Position numbers and translations under genes: made by a program. A DNA stretch of 64,000 nt, taken from the NCBI GenBank assembly GCA_010645155.1, contig CM021322.1, positions 11,929,841 through 11,993,840 of the forward strand. The letters are read 5' to 3'. This DNA comes from Tigriopus japonicus (taxonomy: Eukaryota; Arthropoda; Copepoda; Harpacticoida; Harpacticidae). Under the pieces are notes generated by a model. It did not search any database and was not told the DNA's origin. It worked only from the letters and a program-made list of their open reading frames with translations. How positions within the stretch are numbered: the first letter of the stretch is position 1; every line of letters begins with the position of its first letter. Positions 1-12,231 of this stretch are shown here, piece by piece.

Positions 1-409
1 TCTGCTTCAACTAGTACGGGAACAAGCCAGACCGAGGAATGAGGGTTAAGCGATGATGCCTGGTTCTCTGGTTGCCCACGTTCCATCTGGAACAGGGAAG
101 AGATGCCGAATACAAGAAATTTGGGCAGAGACTGACTGTCCTCGCAATCATTTCTGGGTTGTTAGGTAACTCAGCTGCTTTTGGGAGAGAACAAACCAAT
201 GGCTCAAGAAAGAGGCTGGGACACCAAGGAGATACTTTTATATAGTGTCATGGCCTCATCAGGAGGCCATGATGCTATTATGCATCTAGGCCATGTGAGA
301 TGTGATTAGATTGTCTGTGACTTTACTGTTGTTCGTGCATTTAGTGTTGTGGCGTGTGTGAGTGTTCCTTCATGGATTTTGATGTCACACAAAAGTTGCA
401 ACTGATAAA
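1..409. other. Intergenic, nothing recognised
   Basis: I see no convincing coding sequence, RNA gene or repeat here. Short open frames exist on both strands but lack splice context, similarity or biased composition. Confidence 0.5.
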
Positions 410-880
410 ATGCGGGTCCTGGCCAAGCGAGCGTCGCGCCTCAGGGCTACCAAAACAGCCTTAGAGACCGCTGAGGTCCGCAAAGCATATCCAACCAGGA
501 TTTCCATCCTACCATCAACCTCTGAATCCAAGACCAAGGACGCCGAGGACTCGGAGGAGTCTGAAGAGCCCGGAAGTCGAAGGCTCTCCAACCGGAAACG
601 CACTAAAACCAACCATTTTAAGCCAGACGAGTTAAAAAATAAGAAAAAGGGCGTTCTCACTCCCAAAGCCCTAGAAAATGAACCAGAACCAATCGAAGCG
701 CTTCCCAAACCCATTACACCTCAACTATTGGTATCTTTGACTGTGTTTAACAAGATCCAAGGTCTAAGGGACCAATTGGGACTCGAGACCGACTTGGAAG
801 TGGTGGAACTCCTCCTGGAACGATCATTGCAATTGGAAAAACTCCAAAAGAAAGGAGAGGATGGCGAATTACCAAGGTAG
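410..880 (+). CDS. Small basic hypothetical protein (156 aa)
   Basis: An ATG-initiated frame of 156 codons ending in TAG. The N-terminal half is rich in Arg, Lys, Ser and Glu (for example KRASRLRATKTALE at the start and SRRLSNRKRTKTNHF near residue 65), and would be disordered and perhaps nuclear. The last 50 residues look helical, with a leucine-rich amphipathic run (VVELLLERSLQLEKLQKK). I do not recognise a family. It could be an intact small gene or the last exon of a gene starting left of the window; no strong 3' splice site was seen directly before the ATG. A frame on the opposite strand (385-714) is also open but reads like a mirror of low-complexity codons. Confidence 0.4.
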   Translation: MRVLAKRASRLRATKTALETAEVRKAYPTRISILPSTSESKTKDAEDSEESEEPGSRRLSNRKRTKTNHFKPDELKNKKKGVLTPKALENEPEPIEALPKPITPQLLVSLTVFNKIQGLRDQLGLETDLEVVELLLERSLQLEKLQKKGEDGELPR

Positions 881-2392
881 GATCCAATCAACAAATTGGT
901 ACCTTCAGTCGGTTTCACCTGCCACGTGCTCATTTGGCATCGAGCCAGAAACAAAGCTCGGACAGACAGACTTCATGCGTTCCAATAAAGCTTTCATTTC
1001 CATGCAGTAGGTAAAAGAGATGGTGGCCGGGTGGTCGCCTCTACTTAAAATAACTTTGAACTTGAAACCCATTTTAAACCGGTTGTCAGCTTTCGCTGAT
1101 TTTGAATCCACACTCAATACATCATGAAGAAAAACACACAGATCTTGTGATTTCAAAGCATCGCAATCACAAAAGTTCTCAAAGCCTAATTTTGGTCATA
1201 AGCAGTACTATCTTATCGCAGCGTTCGTTTCGCCCAAAGTACATTGGGGTTAGAAGAGTTGCATGTGCACGTACGGTATGCGGGGTATAACACCCATAAA
1301 TTGGTGAGAAATCCCTCAGTTGGCGTGTCCCGACTGCGCGAAATTTCCTCACACTCACTCGTTTAATGCCTGCGTGGCCAACATTTTCCGAGGCAGTGGT
1401 CTGTCGGCCCATCCAAGAAATTGTCCTGCCCAGTCAGCCAAGACGCCATTTTTGAAGGCGAGGCTTACAAGTCCCCTCGCTTTCACCGCTCTCCATGCCA
1501 ATGTATAGATAGGGAGACCTGGAGTAAGTGGACTGACTCTGCCTTTGGCCTGAGCGATCGATGAAAAGCGAACAAGAGAAGGAGGAGGAGGACTCATTCA
1601 TTGATTTTGGGGACTGTATTGGAAAAGAGAAGAAATTTTGGGTAAGTAGACACTTTGAGCCATATTTTTGGGGGCCAAGATGATGTTAAGAGGTTTGAGA
1701 AGCAATGGGTGCTACTGTCAATCGGAAAATGGATCGGAAAAAGAGAATTTCGGGCGGATTTTAAGATTGCCGTATTTCAAGGTGTGGCCTCCAATAGTCA
1801 GTAAAGAGTCAGCTTTTTGCCCATTAACTACAACTATACTCGTGTAATGGGTTGTTTCAAGTTATCAATACTTATGAATAATGGTTTAAAGGAAATTAAT
1901 TGACCAAAGTTAAGCCATTGAGCAAACGCAAGGCTACAAAAAAGCAAATTCAAGACAACGCTTCTTTTAAGACAGCTGCCAAGAGACCTTTGAATACGAT
2001 CGTTTTCATCTTTGAATCAATTTTAATGTCATTTAAGAAACACCTTTAAAGCTCCTTCATCATCCTATCTGTTGAGTGTTCTTATTATAAACGTGATAAA
2101 ATGTAGGCGTTTAGACGGAAGTTAAAGGACAAATAGTGAACCCTTACTCGAGCCTTTGGCTTTGCTGAAGCTGATAAGAGAATGAGGGGTTATAGAATGT
2201 AGACCCGATAACTGCCCATTAATAGGGACAATCACATTGTCTTTTAATCGGCCCTACTGCCTATTTTCCACTGGATTAATCTTGGGCTTGCATTATTCTA
2301 GGATCTCTTTGAATTGGCTTGCTACCCACCCCACTTCCACTTGCTTGCACTGCCAGTGACGAGGCTGTGGACCTCTCCATACATTCTTCATC
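881..2392 (+). promoter_or_regulatory. Upstream region of alpha-spectrin with a candidate untranslated first exon
   Basis: There is no convincing coding frame. A purine-rich stretch around 1560-1641 ends at a good 5' splice site (GTAAGTAG at 1642), and a 3' splice site (TTATTCTAG) ends at 2301, 91 bp before the spectrin ATG. I infer a 5' untranslated exon ending at 1641, a 660-bp intron, and the remaining leader at 2302-2392. RNA evidence would be needed for the start site. Confidence 0.4.
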
Positions 2393-5300
2393 ATGGAACA
2401 ACCGGTTCCAGTGAAGGAGGTGAAAATCCTCGAAACCGCTGAAGACATCCAAGATCGGCGGGAGCAAGTTCTTCGTCGATACTTGGAATTCAAAGAGAAC
2501 GCTCGTCTGAAGCGTGATCGTTTGGAAGATTCCCGTCGATTTCAATATTTCCGTCGCGATGCCGATGAATTGGAGTCCTGGATTTATGAGAAGCTTCAAG
2601 TGGCCTCGGACGAGAGCTACAAAGATCCCACCAATCTTCAGGCCAAGATCCAAAAACATCAAGCATTCGAGGCTGAAGTGGCCGCACACTCCAATGCCAT
2701 TGTGGTCTTAGATAACACCGGGATGGAGATGATTCACCAGGATCATTTCCAAAGGGATGCCATCAAGGAAAGGTTGGACGAACTTCACCGTCTTTGGGAG
2801 CTGCTCTTGAGCAAATTAGCCGAGAAGGGACTTCGTCTTCAACAAGTTCTGGTCTTGGTTCAATTTCTCCGTCAAAGTGATGAAGTCATGTTCTGGATTC
2901 GCGACAAAGAAGCATTTGTGACATCGGCCGAATCCGGTCACGATTTGGAGCACGTCGAGGTTTTGCAGCGTAAATTCGACGAGTTTCAAAAGGATATGGC
3001 CAGTCAGGAGTACAGAGTAGGGGAGGTGTGTGAGACGGCGGATCGTTTGATTGCCGAGCAACACCCAGAAGATGAACAGATCTCAAACAAGAAAGCAGAA
3101 TTATTGGAGGCATGGGAGCGATTGAAGAAACTCTCGGCAGCTCGACAAGAGAAGCTCTTTGGCTCACAAGAAATTCAAAAGTTCAACCGAGACGCCGATG
3201 AGACCATTAGCTGGATCAACGAGAAGGATTTACTCCTCTCCACTGACGATTATGGGAAAGACTTGGCCTCGGTTCAGACCCTTCAGAGGAAACACGACGG
3301 TCTCGAACGAGATCTGGCAGCTTTGAGTGACAAGGTCGGCACCTTAGGCAAAGAGGCTGACCAACTCTGTCAGCTCCATCCGGAAAATGCGGATGAGATC
3401 AACGCCAAGAAGAACGAAATCATTAGCACGTGGGAAGCTCTCTGTGCCAAAGCCACGGAACGCAAACAAAGATTGGAGGAGTCGTACCTATTACACAGAT
3501 TCCTCGCCGACTTTAGGGATTTGACCTCATGGATCAACGACATGAAGGCCGTCATCACTGCTGATGAATTAGCCAAGGATGTCAATGGAGCAGAGGCTCT
3601 TCTGGAGCGACACGCTGAGCATAAATCCGAGATTGATGCTCGGGAAGACTCGTTCCGAGCCACTGCCGAAGCTGGACAAATCCTTTTGGATAGCAACCAC
3701 TATGCTTCGGATGAGGTCAAAGAGAAGTTGGTCGTTTTGGCCGACGAGAAGACCCTTCTGTTGCAATTGTGGGAGGAGCGCCGAATTTTGTACGAGCAAT
3801 GTATGGATTTGCAACTCTTCTACCGTGACACCGAGCAAGCTGATACTTGGATGGCCAAGCAAGAGTCTTTCCTTTCCAACCAAGATCTCGGAGACTCTTT
3901 GGATTCCGTGGAAGCCATGATGAAGAAGCACGAAGATTTTGAAAAGTCCCTGGCTGCCCAAGAAGAGAAGATCAAGGCCCTGGATGAGTTTGCCACCAAA
4001 TTAATTGAAGGTCAACATTATGCGGCAGATGACGTGGCTGAAAAGCGAGCTCTACTTCTTCAACGTCGTTCCGAGTTGAAGGAGAAATCTGCCCAGAGAA
4101 AATTGGCCTTAGAGGATGCCTATAATTTCCATCAATTTGATCGAGATTGCGACGAAACCAAAGGATGGCTCAATGAGAAGTTGAAGATTGCCAACGATAA
4201 GAACTATCTTGACCCTACGAACATCACAGGCAAGGTTCAGAAGCATCAGAACTTTGAAATCGAACTGACTTCCAACAAGAACAGAGTGAATGACGTTATC
4301 AAGACCGGAAACAACCTCATCGAGGATGAGCACACCAAATCCGACGAAATTAGGTACAAAGTGGATGAGATCCAAGGTCTGTGGGACGATCTCTTGAGCG
4401 CCACCGAGAAGAAGACTTTGAAATTGCAAGAAGCTTCGCAAGGACAACATTTCAACCGTGGGGTAGAAGATTTGGAGCTTTGGCTGAGCGAGATCGAAGG
4501 CCAATTGGTCTCTGAAGATTACGGCAGGGATTTGACATCGGTCCAGAACCTCTTGAAGAAGCATGCTTTGATGGAAACGGACATTGGGTCTCACCAAGAT
4601 CGTGTGGATGGTGTGCGCATCTCGGCTGAACAATTCCAACAAGCGGGTCATTTCGATGCTGAGAGTATCAAGGAGAAGCAAATACATCTGATGAGCCGTT
4701 ATGAATCGCTTCTTACCCCATTGAAGGATCGAAAACAGCGACTTCAAGAGTCTCTGGCCGTTCAACAACTTTTCCGCGATGTCGAAGATGAAGAAGCTTG
4801 GATCCGCGAGAAGGAGCCCATTGTGGCTTCCACCAATCGTGGTAAGGATCTTATTGGCGTGCAGAATTTGATCAAGAAACACCAAGCCATGATGGTGGAA
4901 ATCAATAACCATGAACCGAGGATTGACAGCGTGTCTCAAACTGCTCAACACATGGTTCAAGAGGGTCACTTTGCCTCTGACGAGATCAAGAGCCGTTTGG
5001 GCTTGCTCCATGATCATTGGAACCAATTGAAAGAGAAGGCAGCTCAACGCAAGCAAGATCTTGATGACTCGATTCAAGCCCATCAATATTTCACCGATGC
5101 CAATGAAGCCGAGAGTTGGATGAGAGAGAAAGAGTCCATCGCCGGCAACGCCGATTACGGCAAGGATGAGGATTCAGCCGAGGCTCTTCTCAAGAGACAC
5201 GAGGCATTCATGAGCGACTTGGCAGCTTTTGGTAACACTATCAAGGATCTTCAAGATCAAGCAGCTAACTGCAGGCAGCAAGAGACACCCATCGTGGATA

Positions 5301-8300
5301 TCACCGGCAAGGAATGTGTCATGGCTTTGTATGACTACTCGGAGAAATCTCCCCGCGAGGTCTCCATGAAGAAGGGCGACGTGCTCACCCTCTTGAACTC
5401 GAACAATAAGGATTGGTGGAAGGTGGAAGTCAATGACCGTCAAGGCTTCGTCCCAGCCGCCTATGTCAAGAAGATTGACCCGGGATTGACCGCTTCCCAA
5501 CAACAACTTGTGGATTCCAGCTCTGTGGCCGCTCGTCAGGTTCAAATCGAGAAACAATACAACTCACTTTTGGTCTTGGGTGAGGAACGGGCGAGTAAAT
5601 TGGGCGAATCCTGCAAGGCCTATCACTTGGTGAGAGAGGCTGCGGATTTGGGTAACTGGATCAAGCAGAAGGAGCAGCATGCTCAGGTCCAAGATGTGGG
5701 AGAGGATTTGGAGCAAGTCGAGGTGATGCAGAAGAAGTTCGACGATTTCCAAACCGATCTGAAGGCCAATGAAGTGCGATTGGCCGAGATGAACGAGATT
5801 GCCATGCAATTGGTCACTCTAGGCCAAACTGATGCGGCCGTGAAGATTCAAGCCCAGATTGAGGACTTGAACAAGAAATGGACCGATCTCCAATCGGTCA
5901 CCCATGAGAAGGTGGTGGCTTTTGAGAGAGCACATGAAGTCCAAAGGTTCCACCGAGATGTAGATGAGACGAAGGAGTGGATTGCCGAGAAAGATGAAGC
6001 CTTGGGTATCGATGACCTTGGTAAGGATTTGAGGAGTGTTCAAGCATTGCAAAGGAAACACGAGGGTCTGGAGCGGGATTTGGCCGCATTGAGCGACAAA
6101 ATTCGACGATTAGATGACACAGCCGCCAAGTTGACTCACAACCACCCCGAATCCACCGAAGTGATCCGCGAGAAACAAGAAGAGATCCACGAGGAATGGA
6201 AGACGTTGAACTCGAAGGCCATGACCAGAAAGGAGAAGCTTTTGGATTCCTATGACTTGCAACGATTCCTCTCCGACTATCGCGATCTCATGTCTTGGAT
6301 CAGTAGCATGAAGGGGCTCATTGCCAGTGATGAACTAGCCACCGATGTCACTGGAGCTGAAGCCCTCTTGGAGCGTCATCAAGAACACCGGACCGAGATT
6401 GACGCCCGTGCCGGCACTTTCCAAGCCTTTGAGCTCTTTGGCAAGCAGTTGCTCCAAGCCAATCATTATGCCTCCGATGAGGTCCAAGACAAACTGGGAT
6501 CCATGAGCGATGCTCGAGAGGATCTGGAAAGGGCCTGGATTGCTCGGAGAATGCAATTGGATCAATGTCTGGAGTTACAATTGTTCTACCGTGATTGCGA
6601 ACAGGCTGAGAATTGGATGACCTCTCGTGAGGCCTTTTTGGCCTCGGATGAAGATCAAAGTGATGGAGCGGATAACGTGGAGGCCATGATCAAGAAGCAC
6701 GAGGACTTTGACAAAGCCATTAGCAACCAAGAAGAGAAGATTGAGGCCCTATCCACCTATGCGGATCAACTCACCGGATCTGACCATTATGCCGCTCCTG
6801 ACATTGGCGACAAGAAGACCGAAGTCCTCAAGCGATGGGAGGAGCTCAAGAAGGCCCTCATTGAGAAGCGATCACTCTTGGGCGAGTCTCAAACTCTGCA
6901 ACAGTTCTCTCGCGATGCCGACGAAATCGAGAATTGGATGTTGGAGAAGATGCAACTGGCCGAAGAAGAGAACTACAAGGATCCGGCCAATATCCAATCC
7001 AAGAATCAGAAACATCAAGCATTTGAGGCCGAGTTGCGAGCCAACTCCGACCGGATCCAATCCGTTTTGTCCATGGGTCAGAACTTGATTGAGAAGAAGA
7101 AATGCGCTGGATCCGAGGAGGCCGTCATCAATCGTCTTCAGTCCATCAAGGAGCAATGGGAGATCTTGACCCAGAAGACATCAGAGAAGTCCATGAAGCT
7201 GAAAGAGGCCAATCGCCAAAGAACGTTTATTGCTGCCGTCAAGGATTTGGATTTCTGGTTGGGCGAAGTCGAGTCTCTTCTGAACACGGACGAATCCGGC
7301 AAGGATCTGGCCTCTGTGCAGAATCTGATGAAGAAACATCAACTGGTGGAGGCCGACATCATGGCTCATGAGGACCGTATCAACGATATGAACGAACAAG
7401 CCGACTCCTTGATCAAGAGCAAGCAATTTGATGACCAAGACATTGACTCCAAGCGACACAACATCAACGATCGCTACAAGAAAATCCAAGATTTGGCCAG
7501 TCAACGTCAAGCCATGCTCAACGAGGCCAACACTTTGCACCAATTCTTCCGCGATATCGCCGATGAAGAATCCTGGATCAAGGAGAAGAAGCTCCTGGTT
7601 GGCTCTGATGACTATGGTCGAGATCTGACTGGAGTCCAAAACTTGAAGAAGAAACACAAGCGCATGGAATCCGAATTAGCCAGTCATGAGCCTGCCATTC
7701 GCTCAGTTCAAGATGCTGGTCAAACCTTGATTGACGTCTCCCAAAGAGGTGGCGATGAGATCAAGGAACGTCTGCGACAATTGGACGAAGTGTGGATGGA
7801 GCTTAAGGAAATGGCGAGCACTCGAGAAAGGAAGTTGAATGAGTCGGTGACTTATCAACAATTCTTGGCCAAGATCGAAGAGGAAGAGGCGTGGATCTCC
7901 GAGAAGCAGCAACTGCTCACGGTGCCGGATTTGGGTCAAAACATGGCTGCTGTCCAAGGATTGATGAAGAAACATGATGCCTTTGAGACCGATCTGTCCC
8001 TTCATCACAATCGGGCCGAGGAGATCTGCAGCGCTGGGCAAGAGTTGATTGCTGCCGGCAATCATCACTCGGATAACATCCATCAACGTTGCGATCAACT
8101 CCGAAGCAAGATGGCCAATCTGGGCGATCTGGCTCATTTGAGGAAGCAAAACTTGCACGACAATTCGGCTTACTTGCAATTCATGTGGAAGGCTGATGTG
8201 GTGGAATCTTGGATTGCCGACAAGGAGTCATACATCAAGTCCGACGAGTTTGGCCGAGATCTGTCCTCAGTTCAAACTCTGTTAACCAAACAAGAGACCT

Positions 8301-9646
8301 TTGATATCGGTTTGGAGGCATTCGAGAATGAAGGCATTCAGAACATCACGGGACTCAAGGATCAGTTGGTCTCGGCTGGACACACCAAGTCCAAGGAGAT
8401 CAACCACAAATACGACGAGGTCATTGGGCGTTGGCAGAAGCTCTTGGGTGATTCCAACAACCGGAAACAGAGATTGCTCCAAGTGCAAGAGCAATTCCGT
8501 CAAATTGAAGAGCTTTATCTGACCTTTGCCAAGAAGGCTTCGGCCTTCAACTCTTGGTTCGAGAATGCTGAAGAGGACATGACCGATCCCGTGCGTTGTA
8601 ACTCGATTGAGGAGATCAACTCCCTCAGAGAGGCACACGCCCAGTTCCAGGCCTCGCTCTCCTCTGCCAATTCCGATTTTGAGGCCCTCGCCCAATTGGA
8701 CAAGAAGATCAAGAGCTTCAATGTGGGTCCCAATCCGTACACCTGGTTCACCATGGAGGCCTTGGAAGAGACTTGGCGCAATCTGAAGAAGATCATCAAG
8801 GAGCGGGATGCGGAATTGGCCAAGGAAGCGGTTCGTCAAGAGGCCAATGACAAGTTGAGGAAGGAATTCGCCAAGCACGCCAATGCCTTCCACTCCTGGT
8901 TGACGGATACCCGCTCTCAAATGATGGAAGGCTCCGGTTCCCTTGAAGAGCAACTGGCTGCCATCGGCATCAAGGCTCATGAAGTGGCTCAACGGGGTTC
9001 TGATCTCAAGCAGATCGAGGAATTGGGCGCCACCTTGGAAGATCACCTCATCCTGGATAATCGCTATACCGAGCATTCGACCGTGGGTTTGGCTCAGCAA
9101 TGGGATCAACTCAACCAATTGGGCATGCGAATCAAGCACAATCTCGAGCAACAGATCCAGGCTCGAAACCAATCGGGTGTATCCGAAGATGCTCTAAAGG
9201 AGTTCTCCATGATGTTCCGTCACTTCGACAAGGATAAGACCGGCAAACTCAACCATACCGAGTTCAAGTCTTGTCTTCGAGCCCTGGGATATGACTTGCC
9301 CATGGTGGATGAGGGTGAGCCTGAGCCCGAGTTCGAGGACATCCTCAACCATGTGGATCCCAATCGGGATGGACAGGTCTCACTCCAGGAGTACATGGCT
9401 TACATGATCTCCAAGGAGACGGAGAATGTCCAATCTTCGGGCGAAATCCTGGACGCCTTCCGAGCCATCACCACACAAGAACGGGATTATGTCACCAAGG
9501 AGGAGCTCTACCACAATCTGACCCGGGAAATGGCGGATTATTGCATGCGCAAGATGAAGCCTTATCAAGATCCAAACACGGGCAGAGAGGTGAACGATGC
9601 CTTTGACTACATGGACTTCACTCAAAGACTCTTCCAACAGTCTTAG
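2393..9646 (+). CDS. alpha-Spec: Alpha-spectrin (complete, single coding exon, 2417 aa)
   Basis: Alpha chain of spectrin, the antiparallel heterodimer that cross-links actin under the plasma membrane together with beta-spectrin and ankyrin. The ATG at 2393 gives the expected N-terminus, with [20 protein letters not shown] close to insect alpha-spectrin. About twenty triple-helical spectrin repeats follow, each with the usual conserved Trp (ESWIYEK, MFWIRDK, SWINEKD). An SH3 domain ([13 protein letters not shown] to [11 protein letters not shown]) interrupts the repeats at about residues 974-1027. The C-terminus has two EF-hand loops ([13 protein letters not shown] near 2279 and [12 protein letters not shown] near 2322) and the third calmodulin-like unit. 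The length matches the Drosophila protein, about 2415 aa. What is odd is the complete absence of introns over 7.25 kb. A poly(A) signal lies at 9871. Confidence 0.98.
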   Translation: MEQPVPVKEVKILETAEDIQDRREQVLRRYLEFKENARLKRDRLEDSRRFQYFRRDADELESWIYEKLQVASDESYKDPTNLQAKIQKHQAFEAEVAAHSNAIVVLDNTGMEMIHQDHFQRDAIKERLDELHRLWELLLSKLAEKGLRLQQVLVLVQFLRQSDEVMFWIRDKEAFVTSAESGHDLEHVEVLQRKFDEFQKDMASQEYRVGEVCETADRLIAEQHPEDEQISNKKAELLEAWERLKKLSAARQEKLFGSQEIQKFNRDADETISWINEKDLLLSTDDYGKDLASVQTLQRKHDGLERDLAALSDKVGTLGKEADQLCQLHPENADEINAKKNEIISTWEALCAKATERKQRLEESYLLHRFLADFRDLTSWINDMKAVITADELAKDVNGAEALLERHAEHKSEIDAREDSFRATAEAGQILLDSNHYASDEVKEKLVVLADEKTLLLQLWEERRILYEQCMDLQLFYRDTEQADTWMAKQESFLSNQDLGDSLDSVEAMMKKHEDFEKSLAAQEEKIKALDEFATKLIEGQHYAADDVAEKRALLLQRRSELKEKSAQRKLALEDAYNFHQFDRDCDETKGWLNEKLKIANDKNYLDPTNITGKVQKHQNFEIELTSNKNRVNDVIKTGNNLIEDEHTKSDEIRYKVDEIQGLWDDLLSATEKKTLKLQEASQGQHFNRGVEDLELWLSEIEGQLVSEDYGRDLTSVQNLLKKHALMETDIGSHQDRVDGVRISAEQFQQAGHFDAESIKEKQIHLMSRYESLLTPLKDRKQRLQESLAVQQLFRDVEDEEAWIREKEPIVASTNRGKDLIGVQNLIKKHQAMMVEINNHEPRIDSVSQTAQHMVQEGHFASDEIKSRLGLLHDHWNQLKEKAAQRKQDLDDSIQAHQYFTDANEAESWMREKESIAGNADYGKDEDSAEALLKRHEAFMSDLAAFGNTIKDLQDQAANCRQQETPIVDITGKECVMALYDYSEKSPREVSMKKGDVLTLLNSNNKDWWKVEVNDRQGFVPAAYVKKIDPGLTASQQQLVDSSSVAARQVQIEKQYNSLLVLGEERASKLGESCKAYHLVREAADLGNWIKQKEQHAQVQDVGEDLEQVEVMQKKFDDFQTDLKANEVRLAEMNEIAMQLVTLGQTDAAVKIQAQIEDLNKKWTDLQSVTHEKVVAFERAHEVQRFHRDVDETKEWIAEKDEALGIDDLGKDLRSVQALQRKHEGLERDLAALSDKIRRLDDTAAKLTHNHPESTEVIREKQEEIHEEWKTLNSKAMTRKEKLLDSYDLQRFLSDYRDLMSWISSMKGLIASDELATDVTGAEALLERHQEHRTEIDARAGTFQAFELFGKQLLQANHYASDEVQDKLGSMSDAREDLERAWIARRMQLDQCLELQLFYRDCEQAENWMTSREAFLASDEDQSDGADNVEAMIKKHEDFDKAISNQEEKIEALSTYADQLTGSDHYAAPDIGDKKTEVLKRWEELKKALIEKRSLLGESQTLQQFSRDADEIENWMLEKMQLAEEENYKDPANIQSKNQKHQAFEAELRANSDRIQSVLSMGQNLIEKKKCAGSEEAVINRLQSIKEQWEILTQKTSEKSMKLKEANRQRTFIAAVKDLDFWLGEVESLLNTDESGKDLASVQNLMKKHQLVEADIMAHEDRINDMNEQADSLIKSKQFDDQDIDSKRHNINDRYKKIQDLASQRQAMLNEANTLHQFFRDIADEESWIKEKKLLVGSDDYGRDLTGVQNLKKKHKRMESELASHEPAIRSVQDAGQTLIDVSQRGGDEIKERLRQLDEVWMELKEMASTRERKLNESVTYQQFLAKIEEEEAWISEKQQLLTVPDLGQNMAAVQGLMKKHDAFETDLSLHHNRAEEICSAGQELIAAGNHHSDNIHQRCDQLRSKMANLGDLAHLRKQNLHDNSAYLQFMWKADVVESWIADKESYIKSDEFGRDLSSVQTLLTKQETFDIGLEAFENEGIQNITGLKDQLVSAGHTKSKEINHKYDEVIGRWQKLLGDSNNRKQRLLQVQEQFRQIEELYLTFAKKASAFNSWFENAEEDMTDPVRCNSIEEINSLREAHAQFQASLSSANSDFEALAQLDKKIKSFNVGPNPYTWFTMEALEETWRNLKKIIKERDAELAKEAVRQEANDKLRKEFAKHANAFHSWLTDTRSQMMEGSGSLEEQLAAIGIKAHEVAQRGSDLKQIEELGATLEDHLILDNRYTEHSTVGLAQQWDQLNQLGMRIKHNLEQQIQARNQSGVSEDALKEFSMMFRHFDKDKTGKLNHTEFKSCLRALGYDLPMVDEGEPEPEFEDILNHVDPNRDGQVSLQEYMAYMISKETENVQSSGEILDAFRAITTQERDYVTKEELYHNLTREMADYCMRKMKPYQDPNTGREVNDAFDYMDFTQRLFQQS

Positions 9647-9718
9647 ATCAGACCTTCTGGTTCTTGTGGGTAAAAATTTAGTCGTAAGTGAACCAAGTTT
9701 CAATATCCGTACATCAAC

Positions 9719-9762
9719 AATGATTATGATTATTGCTATTATAATAATTATTATTATTATTA
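9719..9762. repeat. AT-rich TTA/ATA microsatellite
   Basis: A short run of TTA and ATA triplets in the 3' untranslated region shared by alpha-spectrin and the convergent protease homolog gene. Confidence 0.8.
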
Positions 9763-9820
9763 CGATTGCCATTCATCACCCAATTTTCTTTATTGCAAGT
9801 CTTGCATTCAATCCATACAC

Positions 9821-9826
9821 TTTATT
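9821..9826 (-). terminator. Poly(A) signal of the serine protease homolog
   Basis: AATAAA on the minus strand, about 130 nt past the stop codon of the protease homolog. A second copy lies at 9794-9789. Confidence 0.5.
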
Positions 9827-9870
9827 TGATTAATTATGAACAAATTCTTCCGTGATTGGTAGCATTAAGG

Positions 9871-9876
9871 AATAAA
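9871..9876 (+). terminator. Poly(A) signal of alpha-spectrin
   Basis: AATAAA 225 nt after the spectrin stop codon. It lies beyond the candidate minus-strand signal, so the two 3' ends probably overlap. Confidence 0.55.
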
Positions 9877-9957
9877 CAAGCATCAACCCAAATCCACTGG
9901 CTTTCTGTTTCTGATTTCTTTTGAAAACCGTCTTACAATGAAAAAAGGGGGTTCCTT

Positions 9958-12231
9958 TCAAGCATAACTGTGGCATCCTCCATCGTGACTTTGTCCCAAA
10001 ATCCATTCTCTTCTCTCTCCAATTTTGACGAAGACCGTCGGATTATGGGCGGGACAACAGCCCAAAGTCCTGCTAGTCACGCCCACTTGAATGGCTCGAA
10101 TCTGAAGGGCCTCTCCGCTGATTTTCGTCCATTGCCAAGCGGGTCCACCTCCAATGAAATCCTGACAGGTGGCAAAGCCTCCCAAAAATGGCCTAAAATA
10201 AGTTTGTATTGAACGAATAGTTTCGAGTTGTTAGTTACTTTTCCAATTACAGGTAGTCTTCTTCTGAGATGGGAATCTCCTCCAATCCTTGATTCTGAAT
10301 CCAACGATATCGCTTTATCTTGGGCAGGATCAGATCGCCAGCGCAAAACTCGGATTCATCTTTGAAATCTCGCAATTTTCGGCAATAAGCAATGTCTTGA
10401 ATATCCAAAAGCTCGTCCTATTCAAACCACAGGTTATTCAATTGAGCTTTCGTGAGATTGAACACTGTTAATTACCTTTGGATTGCGATCATGCGGCTCA
10501 TTACAATTCTCCGAGCAGAATCCCCAATCCTGTCCTCGAGAATAATCCAAGCCAGAATCCGAATGTTTCACCCGACACCATCCTGATAAAGTGGATTTTT
10601 CTCGAGGAAAACAAATTTGATCCCCCTTTCCGGGTTGTTCCACGAGAAAAGTGGTCCGTGGACTTTCATCTGGATCCCACGAATAATCGGCCTTCAGCTC
10701 GTTCCAAAATTGGGAACATAGCGCATCTTCTTTATTTGGTGAAGAATTACTTTGACACGGACCAGCACACCTGTGAAATCGCTATTTAAACAAAAAGAAT
10801 CGATATGAGTTTGATGTCAAGTTATGTTTTTTTAGATAATATATTCTTGCCTTCGGAAGCCGACCATCCGTGGTGCATTTTTGTTCCGATTTCAATTCGG
10901 GCAGTGGAGCAAACGGTTGATCGATCGAGATTCGAGAGGGATTCAATCGAGCAACTTCAAGGAGAGATCCATCCAAACAAATGGGCATCAAGTTGTCCGT
11001 AAAAACCACGAAAGGGTCCACTCGTAAAAGTGCCACATCGTCTTTGATCAATCCGAATGTGAGCAAGCCCTCGGGAATGATCACTCTGGTTCCTGTGTAC
11101 CTGAAATTTGAGCGATTTTTCGTAAAATATGAATGTTCTACTTTTCTTGCCATTTCCATGAAAACTTATTATTATAACAAGAAACTGGTTACATGCCATA
11201 CCTTTCTCTGGGTTTTCCGTTCTCAGACCTTCCAAGAAACACATCAAATTGTTGCAGAGAAGTTGGGTAAATGTCAATGACAGATTTCCGCGTATCGCGA
11301 CAAGGTTCGGACAGAATCCGGTTGGATTCTCCGCAAAGACAGTTCACGGAAGATAAAACAAAATGATGGTTGATCAAGGATCCCTCGCATCGACGCATTT
11401 CTTGATTCTAATAATGAAGATATCATAAACTGAGGAATAAATCATTCGTAGCTAGTTACCAGATGAATTCTCGTACTCTCACCCATGTTTTCGCCACGAT
11501 TACGGCTGTCCAAGGTTTCTGAGTGCTTGCGGCAATGGGTGAGAAATTCGTGGTGGACTCATGAAGATGATTAAGTAATGAATGAGGTCTCAAAATATCC
11601 ACACCACAGAGGCACTTCTCTGAACAGAAGATCTCACTTTGAACAAATATGTATAGATTAGAGCTTAGAATATGGTTGACCGGATCTTACCTTGCTTTCT
11701 TGCTTCAGCGATGCCCAAATCGCGGACATCATGGAAAATGGAAAAACTCGTGATTCCGCGCCCAGTTTCTTGGGAAGACGTTTGATTCCAAGGTGATTGG
11801 CCAATTTGTGGCATGGAAAGTGGTTCGGATTCATTCGTGAGGTTAAAAATCGGTTTGAATGTGGTGACGGAGATATTAGGAGAGTTTGCTGAGAACACGG
11901 TTAGAGACGGTGGGTTCAAAACTAGATCTTGGAACGGGTCCATGGTTTTTACTTCAGGAATCAAGGGTTCATTTAAATGTTGATCTAAGCCCAACATGAC
12001 ATCTAACACGTCATCCTCGGTGATTTTTGGTACTCCATCGTAGGTTTCGTCTTGAATAGGTTCCTGTCCAAGGCGTTCTTTGGAGTCTTGCAATAATTCC
12101 AACAGTTTTTCGACTTGGACCCGCTCATTTTGAAGTGGGACACTCTGGATCGGGTTTGATTGCAAGAAAATGACCACTAGGAGCAATTTGGGTAACAAAA
12201 GTGGAATGCGATCTCGGGATTGAGGTGACAT
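9958..12231 (-). CDS. Secreted serine protease homolog (catalytically dead trypsin-like), 7 exons, 613 aa
   Basis: Exons read on the minus strand: 12231-11691, 11619-11483, 11407-11202, 11100-10851, 10781-10476, 10417-10251 and 10192-9958. They join in phase and total 614 codons. The N-terminus is a signal peptide (LLLPKLLLVVIFLQSNPIQS) followed by about 160 residues of low similarity to anything I know. The trypsin fold then starts at KCLCGVD and PWTAVIVAKTW. The catalytic triad reads Asn248 (VLSSVNC, normally AAHC), Asp316 (DDVALLRV, kept) and Gly550 (IGGGP, normally DSGGP), so it cannot cleave. Exon 5 (residues 379-480) carries a Cys/Trp-rich segment (GWCRV, WGFCSENC) that resembles half of a fibronectin type II or kringle-like fold. 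Serine protease homologs of this kind act as cofactors in arthropod prophenoloxidase and Toll cascades, and that role is inferred here. The intron after exon 4 appears to use a GC donor. The ATG at 12231 is the start because it precedes the signal peptide. Confidence 0.82.

Noticed and set aside
4109..5086. 325-codon minus-strand frame inside alpha-spectrin
   Set aside because: Shadow of the spectrin codons on the other strand, no start or domain support.
8282..9172. 296-codon minus-strand frame inside alpha-spectrin
   Set aside because: Antisense of the spectrin repeats; no independent evidence.
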